Of a DNA stretch of 64,000 nt, positions 50,343-58,685 are shown one piece after another. How positions within the stretch are numbered: position 1 is the first letter of the stretch; each line of letters starts with the position of its first letter. The DNA comes from Caulobacter sp. (GTDB lineage Bacteria; Pseudomonadota; Alphaproteobacteria; Caulobacterales; Caulobacteraceae), in the NCBI GenBank assembly GCA_017745235.1, contig JAGHZU010000007.1:1-64000 (forward strand), read 5' to 3'. Under the pieces are notes generated by a model. The model was given only the letters and a program-made list of their open reading frames with translations. It ran no database searches and was not told the origin of the DNA. The translations under genes were made by a program, and so were the position numbers.

Positions 50343-51229
50343 TTCGGTTTGACGAACTTGAGGGTCATGCGGTCGCTTTCGCCGATCGCGTCGTACTTCG
50401 TGTGATCAAAGCCAGGCTCGGCCGGGTCGCCGCGCGGCGCCGACAGGCGCGTGGGCGGCAGGGTCCAGACGCCAAACGGATGGTCCTTGGTGTCCTTGGG
50501 ATTGGCGTTGATCTCGCTGGTCCCGGCCAGGACAAAACCGGCTTCCTTGGCGATCTGGCTCACATAGTCCTGCTGGACGTAGCCATCGGCGGCCAGCACG
50601 TCCTGCACCTTCCCCGGATCGGCGCGATGCTCCTCGACGCCCAGGACTCCGCCAGGCTTGAGCGCGGCCAGGGCGTCGTGGAACGCCTTCTCGACCAGTC
50701 CCGCGGCCATCCAGTTGTGCAGGTTGCGCAGGAACAGCACCAGGTCGGCCGAACCAGCCGGCGCCACCGGACCGCTGGAGGGTCCGAAGGCCGTGATGGT
50801 CACGTCGCCATAGACCTTCTTCTTGTCGTCCAGCTTGCGGCGATAGGCGTCGACGATCTCCCTGGCCGTGGGGTCCTCGGGCAGATTGGTCTGCAGCGAG
50901 GCGGCGTACAGCTTGCCGCCGGTGGCCGCCAGGTAAGGGGCCAGGATGTCGGTGTACCAGCCGGCGCCGGGCCAGAACTCCACGACCGTCTGGCCGGGCT
51001 TCAGCCCCCAGAACTCCAGGGTTTCGACCGGATGACGCCAGATGTCGCGAGCCCGGTCAGCCGGCGCGCGCCAGTCCCCTTGAACGGCGGCCTGAAGCGT
51101 CAAGGGCTTGGCCTTGGCCACCGACTTGGCGGTCTTGGGCTCTTCGGACTTACGGCCGCATCCAGCCAAGCCCATGGCGGCGCCTGCGACCAGCAGCCCG
51201 CGACGCGACCACCGCCATTCCCAATCCAT
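50339..51229 (-). CDS. Exported lipoprotein SAM-methyltransferase-like protein (copy 1)
   Basis: 296 residues. N-terminus SRRGLLVAGAAMGLAGCGRK carries twin arginines and a lipobox (Cys24). The fold is class I methyltransferase: EFWPGAGWYTDILAPYL (motif I), LRNLHNWMAAGLVEKAF, ALKPGGVLGVEEHRADP (motif IV-VI). I see no clear acidic residue after beta-2 (KLYAASLQ). COG4798-like. A SAM enzyme in the periplasm is hard to explain, so it may bind another ligand. Paralog of the next gene. Confidence 0.75.
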   Translation of the reverse strand: MDWEWRWSRRGLLVAGAAMGLAGCGRKSEEPKTAKSVAKAKPLTLQAAVQGDWRAPADRARDIWRHPVETLEFWGLKPGQTVVEFWPGAGWYTDILAPYLAATGGKLYAASLQTNLPEDPTAREIVDAYRRKLDDKKKVYGDVTITAFGPSSGPVAPAGSADLVLFLRNLHNWMAAGLVEKAFHDALAALKPGGVLGVEEHRADPGKVQDVLAADGYVQQDYVSQIAKEAGFVLAGTSEINANPKDTKDHPFGVWTLPPTRLSAPRGDPAEPGFDHTKYDAIGESDRMTLKFVKPK

Positions 51230-51313
51230 GCTCACCCCCGACACGATCTCGAACACGCTTTCCAACTTGCCGCCCGACCTTGGCGAAACGGCGCCCTCCC
51301 CCAGGCGGCGCCG

Positions 51314-52177
51314 TCAAGCCGGCTTGCGGAAACGCAAGGTCATGCGGTCGCTCTCGCCGATCGCGTCGTACTTGGCGCGGTCGAATTTCGGATCGGCCGG
51401 CTGGCCCGATGGGGCGCTCTGGCGCGTGGGCGGCAAGGTCCACACGCCGAACGGATGGTCCTTGGTGTCCTTGGGATTGGCGTTGATCTCCGACTGGGCC
51501 TCGAGCTTGAAACCCGCCTTCTCGGCGAGGGCCACGACGGTGGCGGTGGCCAAATAGCCGTCGGCGCCCTTGTCGCTCTCGGCCTTGGGATCGGCGCGAT
51601 GGTCCTCGACCGCCAGGATGCCGCCCGGCTTCAACACCTCGAAGAAGTCCTTGAAGATCTTGTCGGCCACGCCGGGCTGGACGGTCCAGTTGTGAACGTT
51701 GCGGGCAGTCAGGACCAGGTCGGCAGAGCCTGGCGCGCCCAGCGGCGCGGCGACGGGACCGAAATTGACGAACTGCACCGCGCCGTACTTGGCCGGATCC
51801 ATGAAACGCATCTCGAAATCGGCGCGGGACCGGCGCGCGCCGTCCGAGATCTTGGGATTGGCCAGGTCGGCCAGGCCGGCGACGTAGGTCCCGCCCGTCG
51901 CCTTGGCGTAGGGCGCCAGGATCTCTGTCCAATAGCCGCCGCCAGGCGAGACCTCGATCACGGTCTGATGCGGCTTCAGTCCCCAGAAGACCAGGCTTTC
52001 GTAGGGGTGGCGCGCGCCGTCGCGGGCCACGTTGGCCGGTGTCCGCAGCGGTGAGGCGATGGCGGCGGCCAGCGCCTCATCCTTGCCCTGGGCCAGGGCG
52101 GGCGCGGCGAAGCTCAACAGAGGCGCGGCGAAAAATCCCGACAGGACAGCCATCAGCAGGCGGCGGCGGTGGGTCAT
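51314..52177 (-). CDS. Exported SAM-methyltransferase-like protein (copy 2)
   Basis: 287 residues. Sec signal MTHRRRLLMAVLSGFFAAPL with APALAQ cleavage. EVSPGGGYWTEILAPYAKATG, then ARNVHNWTVQPGVADKIFKD and VLKPGGILAVEDHRADP parallel copy 1. Both end FGVWTLPPT ... YDAIGESDRMTL. A 41-nt stretch is identical in the two genes (51450-51490 and 50476-50516). First gene of the operon; 84 bp separate the copies. Confidence 0.78.
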   Translation of the reverse strand: MTHRRRLLMAVLSGFFAAPLLSFAAPALAQGKDEALAAAIASPLRTPANVARDGARHPYESLVFWGLKPHQTVIEVSPGGGYWTEILAPYAKATGGTYVAGLADLANPKISDGARRSRADFEMRFMDPAKYGAVQFVNFGPVAAPLGAPGSADLVLTARNVHNWTVQPGVADKIFKDFFEVLKPGGILAVEDHRADPKAESDKGADGYLATATVVALAEKAGFKLEAQSEINANPKDTKDHPFGVWTLPPTRQSAPSGQPADPKFDRAKYDAIGESDRMTLRFRKPA

Positions 52178-52320
52178 CGTCGTCTCTCCAAGGCGCGACA
52201 AGGATCGGGCGCGCCGACCTTAGCCTTGGGAGAACAGCGATCAAGCGATTCACCCGCCAGCCGTCCATTCAACCCCTTGAAGTGGAAATTCGCCTCACCA
52301 CCTTGGTCTCGAAGGCGCTG

Positions 52321-52415
52321 GAAAGCCGGGCCTTCCGGATCGCGGCGACGCCTCATGAAGGGTCGCCAAGGGTCTGAACACACAACGTTCCTTGCTTGGA
52401 AAGAAGGAAGTGACC
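52321..52415 (+). promoter_or_regulatory. ROSE-like RNA thermometer upstream of hsp20
   Basis: The leader folds as GGCGAC/GTCGCC (52344-52349 with 52362-52367) and ends with TTCCTT (52388-52393) pairing AAGGAA (52404-52409), the hsp20 SD. The strand opposite the SD carries TTGCT (52392-52396), the U(U/C)GCU signature of ROSE elements. Heat would open it and allow translation. A GGAAAG/CCTTCC hairpin precedes these. Confidence 0.7.
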
Positions 52416-52883
52416 ATGCGTACGATCGACCTGTCGCCCCTGTACCGTTCGCTCGTCGGCTTCGACCGACTGGCCGCCCAGCTCGATGCCGCCGCTTCGA
52501 ACGAAGCCGCCTCGGGCTACCCCCCCTACAACATCGAGCGCACCGGCGAGAACGCCTACCGCATCGAGATCGCCGTCGCCGGCTTCAAGTCCGACGAGCT
52601 GAACATCGAGGCCAAGGAAGGCCTGCTGACCGTCACCGGCCGCAAGGCGGCCAACGACGAGGCCAAGCAGTACCTGCATCGCGGCCTGGCCGCGCGCAAC
52701 TTCGAGCGCCGCTTCCAACTGGCCGACTATGTGCTGGTGACCGACGCCGCCCTCTCGGACGGCCTGCTGGCGATCACCCTCAAGCGCGAGCTCCCCGAAG
52801 CGCTCAAGCCCCGCACGATCGAGATTAAGTCGGGCTCCAACCTGATCGAAGGTGAAAAAGTCGAAGGCGAAAAGGCGGCTTAA
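52416..52883 (+). CDS. Small heat-shock protein (Hsp20/IbpA-like)
   Basis: 155 residues. N-terminal MRTIDLSPLYRSLVGFDRLA matches the IbpA/HspA class. Alpha-crystallin domain (about 38-128): YPPYNIERTGENAYRIEIAV, then GLLTVTGRKA and GLAARNFERRFQLADYVLV, DGLLAITLKRELPEALKP. ATP-independent holdase for unfolding proteins. Preceded by a ROSE-like leader and followed by a terminator. Confidence 0.94.
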   Translation: MRTIDLSPLYRSLVGFDRLAAQLDAAASNEAASGYPPYNIERTGENAYRIEIAVAGFKSDELNIEAKEGLLTVTGRKAANDEAKQYLHRGLAARNFERRFQLADYVLVTDAALSDGLLAITLKRELPEALKPRTIEIKSGSNLIEGEKVEGEKAA

Positions 52884-52927
52884 TCGCCCTCTCGCGCGTT
52901 ACACTATCTCCCCTCTATAGCCTTGCA

Positions 52928-52960
52928 GGGCGACGCGGCGACGCGTCGCCCTTTTCTTTT
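52928..52960 (+). terminator. Terminator after hsp20
   Basis: GGGCGACGC and GCGTCGCCC pair over a 6-nt loop, then TTTTCTTTT. The convergent pentapeptide gene ends 40 bp away. Confidence 0.9.
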
Positions 52961-53000
52961 GGCCACCGGCGCGGTCGGCGAACAGGACCTGGGCTCGATC

Positions 53001-54272
53001 TCAGGCCGATGTCGGATCCAAGCCCTGGACCTGATGGAGGTCGCAATCGCGAAAACTGGCCTTGGCCAGCCGCGCTCCGGTCAGGTCGGCGCCGCGCAAG
53101 TCCGCTCCATCGAGGATGGCCTCGCTGAGGTCCGCAGCCTGCATCTGGACGTAGCGCAGCCGCGCGGACTTGAGGCTGACCTGGGTGCGGCGTTCGGGCC
53201 CCAACGGCAAAGGCGACAGGAAGGCCTGGCGCAGGTCGGCCTTGGTCAGGTTCGCGCCCGACAGCTTGGCGCCGCGCAGATCGGCGCCGCGAAGATTGGC
53301 CGTGCGCAAGTCGGCGTTCTGAAGATTGGCGCCCTGCAGCTGGGCCCCGGACAGGTCCAGGCCCACAAGACAGGCGCCTTGGGCGCTCATCGCCGTCAGG
53401 CGCAGGCCCCGCAAGCGATCGCCCAACGGGCGCAGGTCCTCGCCATCGAGGCGGGCGGCCGCGCCCTCCTTGCCGCCGGTCCGGCACCACAGCTGGTTGT
53501 CGAGGCACCGCCGGTGCAATTCGTCGGCCCGTGACAGGGCCTGGGCGGTGGACGCGGCCAGGCAGCCCTGCATGGCCGCCCCGGAAATCCTGGCCAGGGA
53601 GGTGTCGACTCCCGCCATGACCGCGCCGTTCAGGTTCGCCCCCTCCAGGTTCGCGCCCTTCACGTCCGCCCCATCCAGGATCGCTCCGGCCAGGTTGGCT
53701 TCCTTGAGGTTGGCCCCCGACAGCTTGGCCCCGCGCAGGGAGCAGTCGCTGAAATCGGCCTTGAAGGCCGAAACGCCCGAGAATTGTGAACCGTCCAGGG
53801 TGGCGCCGGAGAAATTGGCCTCGTCCACCTCGCCGTTGCGGGCTTCGTGGCGGCAGGTTTCCAGCCCCTTGCGCGGATGAGGGACGGCGATCTGCCCCTC
53901 GCGGAAATCGGCCTGGGTCAGGTCGGCCTGGGAAAGGTTGGCGCCGCGCAGGCAAGCGCCGCGCAGGTCGGCGCGAACCAGCATCGCCTGGCGCAGATCG
54001 GCCTGGCGCAGATCGCAGCCGAACAGGTTGGCCCGCTCGAGCTTGGCGCGGATCATCCGGCAGCCGTCCAGGATCGAAGCCGACAGGTCGGCGTCGGCCA
54101 GGTTGCGGAACGACAGGTCCAGGCCCGACAGGTTCATGAAGCGCAAGGACGCGCGCTTGCCACCCTGCTTTCCGGTCACGAACTTCTCGTGCGCGGTCAG
54201 GATCATGTCCAGCTCGGCCTGACTCAGCCGGCGGCGTCCAGCAATGCTCTGCGCGGCCGTCATTTCCCCCAC
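53001..54272 (-). CDS. Pentapeptide-repeat protein (copy A)
   Basis: 423 residues (start may be GTG 54272 or ATG 54263). N-terminal helix RRRLSQAELDMILTAHEKF, then A(D/N)LXX repeats at about 45-145, 165-230 and 290-420, such as ADLRQAMLVRADLRGACLR. Between repeat blocks there is a conserved linker WCRTGGKEG and the motif REGQIAVPHPRKGLE. These form right-handed quadrilateral beta-helices that imitate DNA or bind gyrase in other families. Paralog of copy B. Confidence 0.85.
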   Translation of the reverse strand: MGEMTAAQSIAGRRRLSQAELDMILTAHEKFVTGKQGGKRASLRFMNLSGLDLSFRNLADADLSASILDGCRMIRAKLERANLFGCDLRQADLRQAMLVRADLRGACLRGANLSQADLTQADFREGQIAVPHPRKGLETCRHEARNGEVDEANFSGATLDGSQFSGVSAFKADFSDCSLRGAKLSGANLKEANLAGAILDGADVKGANLEGANLNGAVMAGVDTSLARISGAAMQGCLAASTAQALSRADELHRRCLDNQLWCRTGGKEGAAARLDGEDLRPLGDRLRGLRLTAMSAQGACLVGLDLSGAQLQGANLQNADLRTANLRGADLRGAKLSGANLTKADLRQAFLSPLPLGPERRTQVSLKSARLRYVQMQAADLSEAILDGADLRGADLTGARLAKASFRDCDLHQVQGLDPTSA

Positions 54273-54386
54273 GTGCCCCCGGAAGAAGGTATTGATCGCG
54301 CTGAGAAATAACGATGATCGACGAGCGAAGCGTTAAAACCGCGCGTTTTTGTCGCAACCCTCGCGATGAAAAACCGCGCTGCCCAG

Positions 54387-55646
54387 TTAGATGACGTCGT
54401 CCAGCCCCCTCGCCCCGGTTCGGATCGCGCCCGTGACGTCGATCTCCTTGAGCAGGGCGTTGGTGAAGTTGGCGCGCGAAAGATCCGCACCGATCAGACA
54501 GGCCTGGCGCAAGTCGGCCCGGGCGAAGTCGGCATTGGTCAGCAGCGCGCCCGTCAGGTCGCTGGGCAGCAGGCGGTCACGGCCGATCAGAAGCGGCCCC
54601 AACTGGGCCTCGCGCAGATCCGACCCCGCCAGCTTCGCGCCCTTCAGCCGCGCCCCGCGCAGGTCGGCGCGGCGCAGATTGCAGGCCCGCAAGTCCGCCC
54701 CTTCGAGCTGAGCGCCCTGCATCTGCACGCTTTCCATGTCCAGGCCGTAGAACACCGCGCCCTTCGCCGACAGGGCCGTGAGGTTGAAGCCGCGCACAGA
54801 CTTGAGGTTTCGCAGGTCGGCTTTGTCGAACACCGACGGCTTGCCCTCGGCGCCGCCCGTCTCGCACCAGCGGGCGTGGTCGGCGATCATCTGCTCGTAC
54901 GGCATGTCCGCCACGTCCACCCCGGCGGGCTTGTCGGTCAGGGCCCCGTCCAGGTTGGTGTCGTTGATGTTCCAGGACATCGTCTTGGCGCCGACCAGCA
55001 CGGCGTTGCGGAGGTCCGCGCCGACCAGGTTCGCGCCCGACAGGTCAGCCCCGGCCAGGTTCGCGCCGTTGAAATTGGCCTGCTTGAGGTTGGCCCGCAC
55101 CAGCTTGGCGTCCTTCAGGATCGCGTCGCTGAAGTCGGCCTTGGTGGCGATGATGCCCGACAGGCGCGAGCGTTCCAGGTTCGCCCCGGCCAGGTTGGCC
55201 CCCATGGCGTAGGCTTCACGCTGCATCGGCTCGAGGATGCGATAGCCCTCCTTGCGGTCGGCGGCGGCGATCTGCCCCTCGCGCAGGTCGGCCTCGAACA
55301 TGTCGGCGCCGGTCAGATTGGCGCCGCGCAGGCTGGAGCCGCGCAGGTCGGCGCGGCGCAGCGAGGCGTCGGTCAGGTCCGAGCCCTGCATGTCCGCGCC
55401 GTACATCGTCGCGTTGTCCAGCTTGGCCTTGCGCATGTCGCAACCGACCAGCAGGGCGCCGGTGAAGTCGGCGTCGCACAGATTGCGGCCCGCGATCGAC
55501 AGGCCGGAGAGATCGCAGAAGGCGAAGACCGCGCGCGCGCCGCCAAGCCGAGCCGACCACAGCCGGTCGTGCTTGGCGCAGATCACGTCCACATCGTGTT
55601 GCGTCAGGCGCCGGTGCTCCTGGCCCGGTGCGCTCGGAACGGTCAT
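54387..55646 (-). CDS. Pentapeptide-repeat protein (copy B)
   Basis: 419 residues. Same plan as copy A: N-terminal RRLTQHDVDVICAKHDRLW, repeats at about 40-200 and 255-410, linker WCETGGAEG and REGQIAAADRKEG. The repeat consensus is ADLRGSSLRGANLTGAD-like. It is first of the pair; copy A starts 115 bp further left. No signal peptide; cytoplasmic. Confidence 0.85.
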   Translation of the reverse strand: MTVPSAPGQEHRRLTQHDVDVICAKHDRLWSARLGGARAVFAFCDLSGLSIAGRNLCDADFTGALLVGCDMRKAKLDNATMYGADMQGSDLTDASLRRADLRGSSLRGANLTGADMFEADLREGQIAAADRKEGYRILEPMQREAYAMGANLAGANLERSRLSGIIATKADFSDAILKDAKLVRANLKQANFNGANLAGADLSGANLVGADLRNAVLVGAKTMSWNINDTNLDGALTDKPAGVDVADMPYEQMIADHARWCETGGAEGKPSVFDKADLRNLKSVRGFNLTALSAKGAVFYGLDMESVQMQGAQLEGADLRACNLRRADLRGARLKGAKLAGSDLREAQLGPLLIGRDRLLPSDLTGALLTNADFARADLRQACLIGADLSRANFTNALLKEIDVTGAIRTGARGLDDVI

Positions 55647-55724
55647 GTCAGCTCGCGTCGTGTCCCCGAAGGGTAGGCCCGAACAATGCCCGACGCCGGA
55701 TTAACGCTGCGTTTCCAAGGATTT

Positions 55725-55758
55725 CGGGACGATCGGGCCATCTTGCCCGACCGTCCCG
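55725..55758 (-). terminator. Hairpin downstream of gpmA
   Basis: CGGGACGATCGGGC pairs with GCCCGACCGTCCCG with one mismatch over CATCTT. Located 9 nt past the gpmA stop on the minus strand. No T-run. Confidence 0.65.
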
Positions 55759-55766
55759 GAGCCGGA

Positions 55767-56480
55767 TCAACCCACGGTGGGAAGAGGCTGCGCGCGCGAC
55801 TCGTCGAGATAGCGGGCGCCGGTCGGCTTCAGGTTCTCGTCCAGGTCGATCACCAGCGGATTGCCGGTCGGGATCTCGACGTGGACGATGTCGGCGTCCG
55901 GCACGCCGAACAGGTGCTTGACGATGGCGCGCAGCGAATTGCCGTGGGCGGCGACAAGCACGGTCTCCCCAGCCTTCAGCTTGGGTGCGATGGCCGCTTC
56001 CCAGTACGGCAGCACCCGCACCAGCGTGGTGGCCAGGCTTTCGGTCGAGGGCAGGTTCTTGCCGGCGTAGCGGCGGTCCTTGCTGAAGTCGTACTCGCCG
56101 CCGGGGGCCAGCTCCGGCGGCGGGATGTCATACGAACGGCGCCAGATGGTGACCTGCTCCTCGCCATGCTTGGCGGCGGTCTCGGCCTTGTTCAGGCCCG
56201 TCAGGCCGCCATAGTGGCGCTCGTTCAAACGCCAGTCCTTGGTGACCGGCACGAAGCTCTGGCCGGCCGCGTCCAGCGCCAGGTTGCAGGTGCGGATGGC
56301 CCGGGTCTGGACGGAGGTGAAGGCGTCGTCGAACTCGATGCCCGCGGCCTTGATCAGTTCGCCGCCCTTGCGGGCCTGGGCCTCGCCCTCGGCGGTCAGG
56401 TCGACGTCCACCCAGCCGGTGAAGCGGTTTTCGAGATTCCACTGGCTCTGGCCGTGGCGGAGCAGGACGAGGACGGGCAT
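55767..56480 (-). CDS. gpmA: 2,3-bisphosphoglycerate-dependent phosphoglycerate mutase
   Basis: 237 residues. Catalytic motif [10 protein letters not shown] (His9), [12 protein letters not shown] (Glu), and second His in [26 protein letters not shown] matches the dPGM insertion. Interconverts 3- and 2-phosphoglycerate in glycolysis. Divergent from the small membrane protein gene by 98 bp. Confidence 0.95.
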   Translation of the reverse strand: MPVLVLLRHGQSQWNLENRFTGWVDVDLTAEGEAQARKGGELIKAAGIEFDDAFTSVQTRAIRTCNLALDAAGQSFVPVTKDWRLNERHYGGLTGLNKAETAAKHGEEQVTIWRRSYDIPPPELAPGGEYDFSKDRRYAGKNLPSTESLATTLVRVLPYWEAAIAPKLKAGETVLVAAHGNSLRAIVKHLFGVPDADIVHVEIPTGNPLVIDLDENLKPTGARYLDESRAQPLPTVG

Positions 56481-56578
56481 TGGACCTCCAGATGATGTCG
56501 CTGCGCGGGCTAAGCCCCGGGCGTGCGCACGTCAAGCGCCGCCCTTCTCTCGCCCCATGGCCGTGCTATAGGCTGGCC

Positions 56579-56809
56579 ATGCCCGATCGCATCTTCATGC
56601 CGCTCATGGCCCTCATCGGCGTCGCGATGATCGCCCTGTCCCTCGTCTGGCCGCAGGGCTACGGCGACCGCTCGCCCGGCCCGTTCGGTTCGACGCCGAT
56701 CCAGCAGACTCCGGACATGGCCGCGAAGATCCAGCGTGAAAAGGACGCCGCCGCGCGTCACGATATCGAGGCGCGCCGCGCCGCCGAAACCGCGGGCCAA
56801 CAGCCGTGA
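56579..56809 (+). CDS. Small single-span membrane protein
   Basis: 76 residues. One helix IFMPLMALIGVAMIALSLVW (about 5-24), then a hydrophilic tail with KIQREKDAAARHDIEARRAA, a likely coiled-coil. The stop overlaps the kdsD start as GTGA, so it is coupled with kdsD. No family recognised. Confidence 0.65.
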   Translation: MPDRIFMPLMALIGVAMIALSLVWPQGYGDRSPGPFGSTPIQQTPDMAAKIQREKDAAARHDIEARRAAETAGQQP

Positions 56810-57762
56810 GCGGCTTCGACGCCGTCGCGGTCGGCCGCCGCGTCCTGACCACCGAAGCCGACGCCCTGACCCAGCTGTCGGACGCCCTTGGCGAGTCGTT
56901 CGTCCGCGCGGTCGAAACCCTGTTCGCCTCCAAGGGGCGCGTCGTCTGCACCGGTATCGGCAAGTCGGGCCACGTGGCCCGCAAGATCGCCGCCACCATG
57001 GCCTCGACCGGCGCCCCGGCGATGTTCGTACACGCCGCCGAGGCCAGCCATGGCGACCTGGGCATGATCGGTCAGGACGACGTGGTGCTGGCGCTGTCGA
57101 AGTCGGGCGAGGCGCGGGAGCTTTCCGACACGCTCGCCTACGCCAAGCGCTTCTCGATTCCGCTGATCGCTATCACGGCCGTGGCCGACAGCCAGCTGGG
57201 CCGCGCCGCCGACATCCTGCTGCTGCTGCCGGATGCGCCCGAAGCGACGGCGGAGGTCAACGCCCCAACCACCTCCACCACCCTGCAGATGGCCCTGGGC
57301 GACGCCCTGGCCGTGGCGTTGCTGGAGCGCCGCGGCTTTACGGCCAGCGATTTCCGCATCTTTCACCCGGGCGGCAAGCTCGGAGCCATGCTGCGCACTG
57401 TCGGCGACCTGATGCATGGCGCGGGCGAACTGCCCCTGACACCCGAATCCGCTCCGATGAGCGAGGCGCTGCTGGTGATGAGCGAAAAGCGCTTCGGCGC
57501 CGTGGGGGTGATCTCGTCGGACGGAATGCTGACCGGTCTCATCACCGACGGCGACCTGCGCCGGCACATGGACGGACTCATGGGTCACACCGCCGGAGAG
57601 GTCATGACCCGTTCACCCCTGACCATCTCGCCCGGCGCCCTCGCGGCAGAGGCCCTGGCCCTGATGAACGAGCGCCGCATCACCGTGCTGTTCGTGGTCG
57701 AGCGCGGTCGCCCCGTAGGCATTCTGCACGTGCACGACCTGCTGCGGGCCGGCGTCATCTGA
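56806..57762 (+). CDS. kdsD: Arabinose-5-phosphate isomerase (KdsD/KpsF family)
   Basis: 318 residues, GTG start. SIS domain: VVCTGIGKSGHVARKIAATM, GDLGMIGQDDVVLALSKSGE, PTTSTTLQMALGDALAVALL, FHPGGKLG. Two CBS domains (about 205-318) follow, FGAVGVISSDGMLTGLITDG and ITVLFVVERGRPVGILHVHD. Converts ribulose-5-P to arabinose-5-P for Kdo in LPS. Confidence 0.92.
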   Translation: MSGFDAVAVGRRVLTTEADALTQLSDALGESFVRAVETLFASKGRVVCTGIGKSGHVARKIAATMASTGAPAMFVHAAEASHGDLGMIGQDDVVLALSKSGEARELSDTLAYAKRFSIPLIAITAVADSQLGRAADILLLLPDAPEATAEVNAPTTSTTLQMALGDALAVALLERRGFTASDFRIFHPGGKLGAMLRTVGDLMHGAGELPLTPESAPMSEALLVMSEKRFGAVGVISSDGMLTGLITDGDLRRHMDGLMGHTAGEVMTRSPLTISPGALAAEALALMNERRITVLFVVERGRPVGILHVHDLLRAGVI

Positions 57763-57782
57763 CCTGAGCGGAGGGAGCCGGG

Positions 57783-58685
57783 ATGGGGATGATCAAGGAC
57801 ATCTGGCGCGTGGGCCTGGTCCGGGCGCCCGTCGAAGCCCTGCTGAGCCCCGGCGGCCTGAACCAGCTGCCGGTGTCCTGGCTGCCCTCCCCGGGCCCGC
57901 TGCGCTTCGACGCCGACCCGTTCGGAGTCTGGCGCGGCGACCGCCTGTACGTGTTCGTCGAGACCTACGACTATCGCGATCGTGTGGGCGCCATCGACGT
58001 GCTGACGTTCGATCGCGACCTGCGCTTTCTGGAACGCCGCCCGGCCCTGCGCGAGCCCTGGCATCTTTCCTACCCCTTCGTGTTCGAGGCCGAAGGCGAG
58101 ACCTGGATGCTTCCCGAGGCCCACAGGTCGGGCAAGCTGACGCTCTATCGCTGCGAGGCCTTTCCCGACCGGTGGGCTCCCCACACGACACTGGAGCTCG
58201 ACGCCGTGGCGATCGACGCCACGCCCCTGTTCCATGACGGGCGCTGGTGGCTGTTCTACACGCCCGCGACCACCAAGGCGGCCAAGGTCAGCGAGCTGCG
58301 AGCTGCGTATGCGTCCAGCATCACCGGTCCCTGGACGTCTCATCCCGACAATCCGCTGTGGTTCGACGCCTCGAAGTCACGGCCGGGCGGACGACCGATC
58401 GTCAAGGATGGAATCGTGACCCTGTTCATGCAGGATTGCCGCACGACCTATGGCGGCGCGATGCGCCCCCTGCGCCTGACCACTCTGACGCCCGAGCGGA
58501 TCGAGGCCGAAGCGGGCGAGGTTATATTCCCGCCCCCCGGCTTCGCTCCCTACGACAAGGGCTTTCACACGGTATCGAGCGCGGGCGCAGTCACGCTGAT
58601 CGACGCCAAGCGCTTCCTCGTGTCGCCGGCCTCGCTGTGGCTGGACCTGCGGCGAGCGTTGCTGAAGCTCTCGCGGCGCGGCTGA
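57783..58685 (+). CDS. Beta-propeller protein, GINT1/GH43-like
   Basis: 300 residues. Blades: GPLRFDADPFGVWRGDRLYV, FVETYDYRDRVGAIDVL, HLSYPFVFEAEGETWMLPEA, ATPLFHDGRWWLFYTP, and PLWFDASKSRPGGRPIV. Resembles the N-terminal domain of glucosamine inositolphosphorylceramide transferase 1 and GH43-like propellers, from memory. It follows kdsD by 20 nt. Its 3-prime 95 bp overlap the facing glycosyltransferase gene. Confidence 0.65.
   Translation: MGMIKDIWRVGLVRAPVEALLSPGGLNQLPVSWLPSPGPLRFDADPFGVWRGDRLYVFVETYDYRDRVGAIDVLTFDRDLRFLERRPALREPWHLSYPFVFEAEGETWMLPEAHRSGKLTLYRCEAFPDRWAPHTTLELDAVAIDATPLFHDGRWWLFYTPATTKAAKVSELRAAYASSITGPWTSHPDNPLWFDASKSRPGGRPIVKDGIVTLFMQDCRTTYGGAMRPLRLTTLTPERIEAEAGEVIFPPPGFAPYDKGFHTVSSAGAVTLIDAKRFLVSPASLWLDLRRALLKLSRRG

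Noticed and set aside
53786..54139. Tandem-repeat-looking DNA in the pentapeptide genes as a possible CRISPR or satellite
   Set aside because: The periodicity is 15 nt from A(D/N)LXX codons, imperfect, inside a gene.
53001..55646. Antimicrobial-resistance (Qnr) genes
   Set aside because: Sequence plan and length differ from Qnr (about 218 residues), and the linker motif is absent there.
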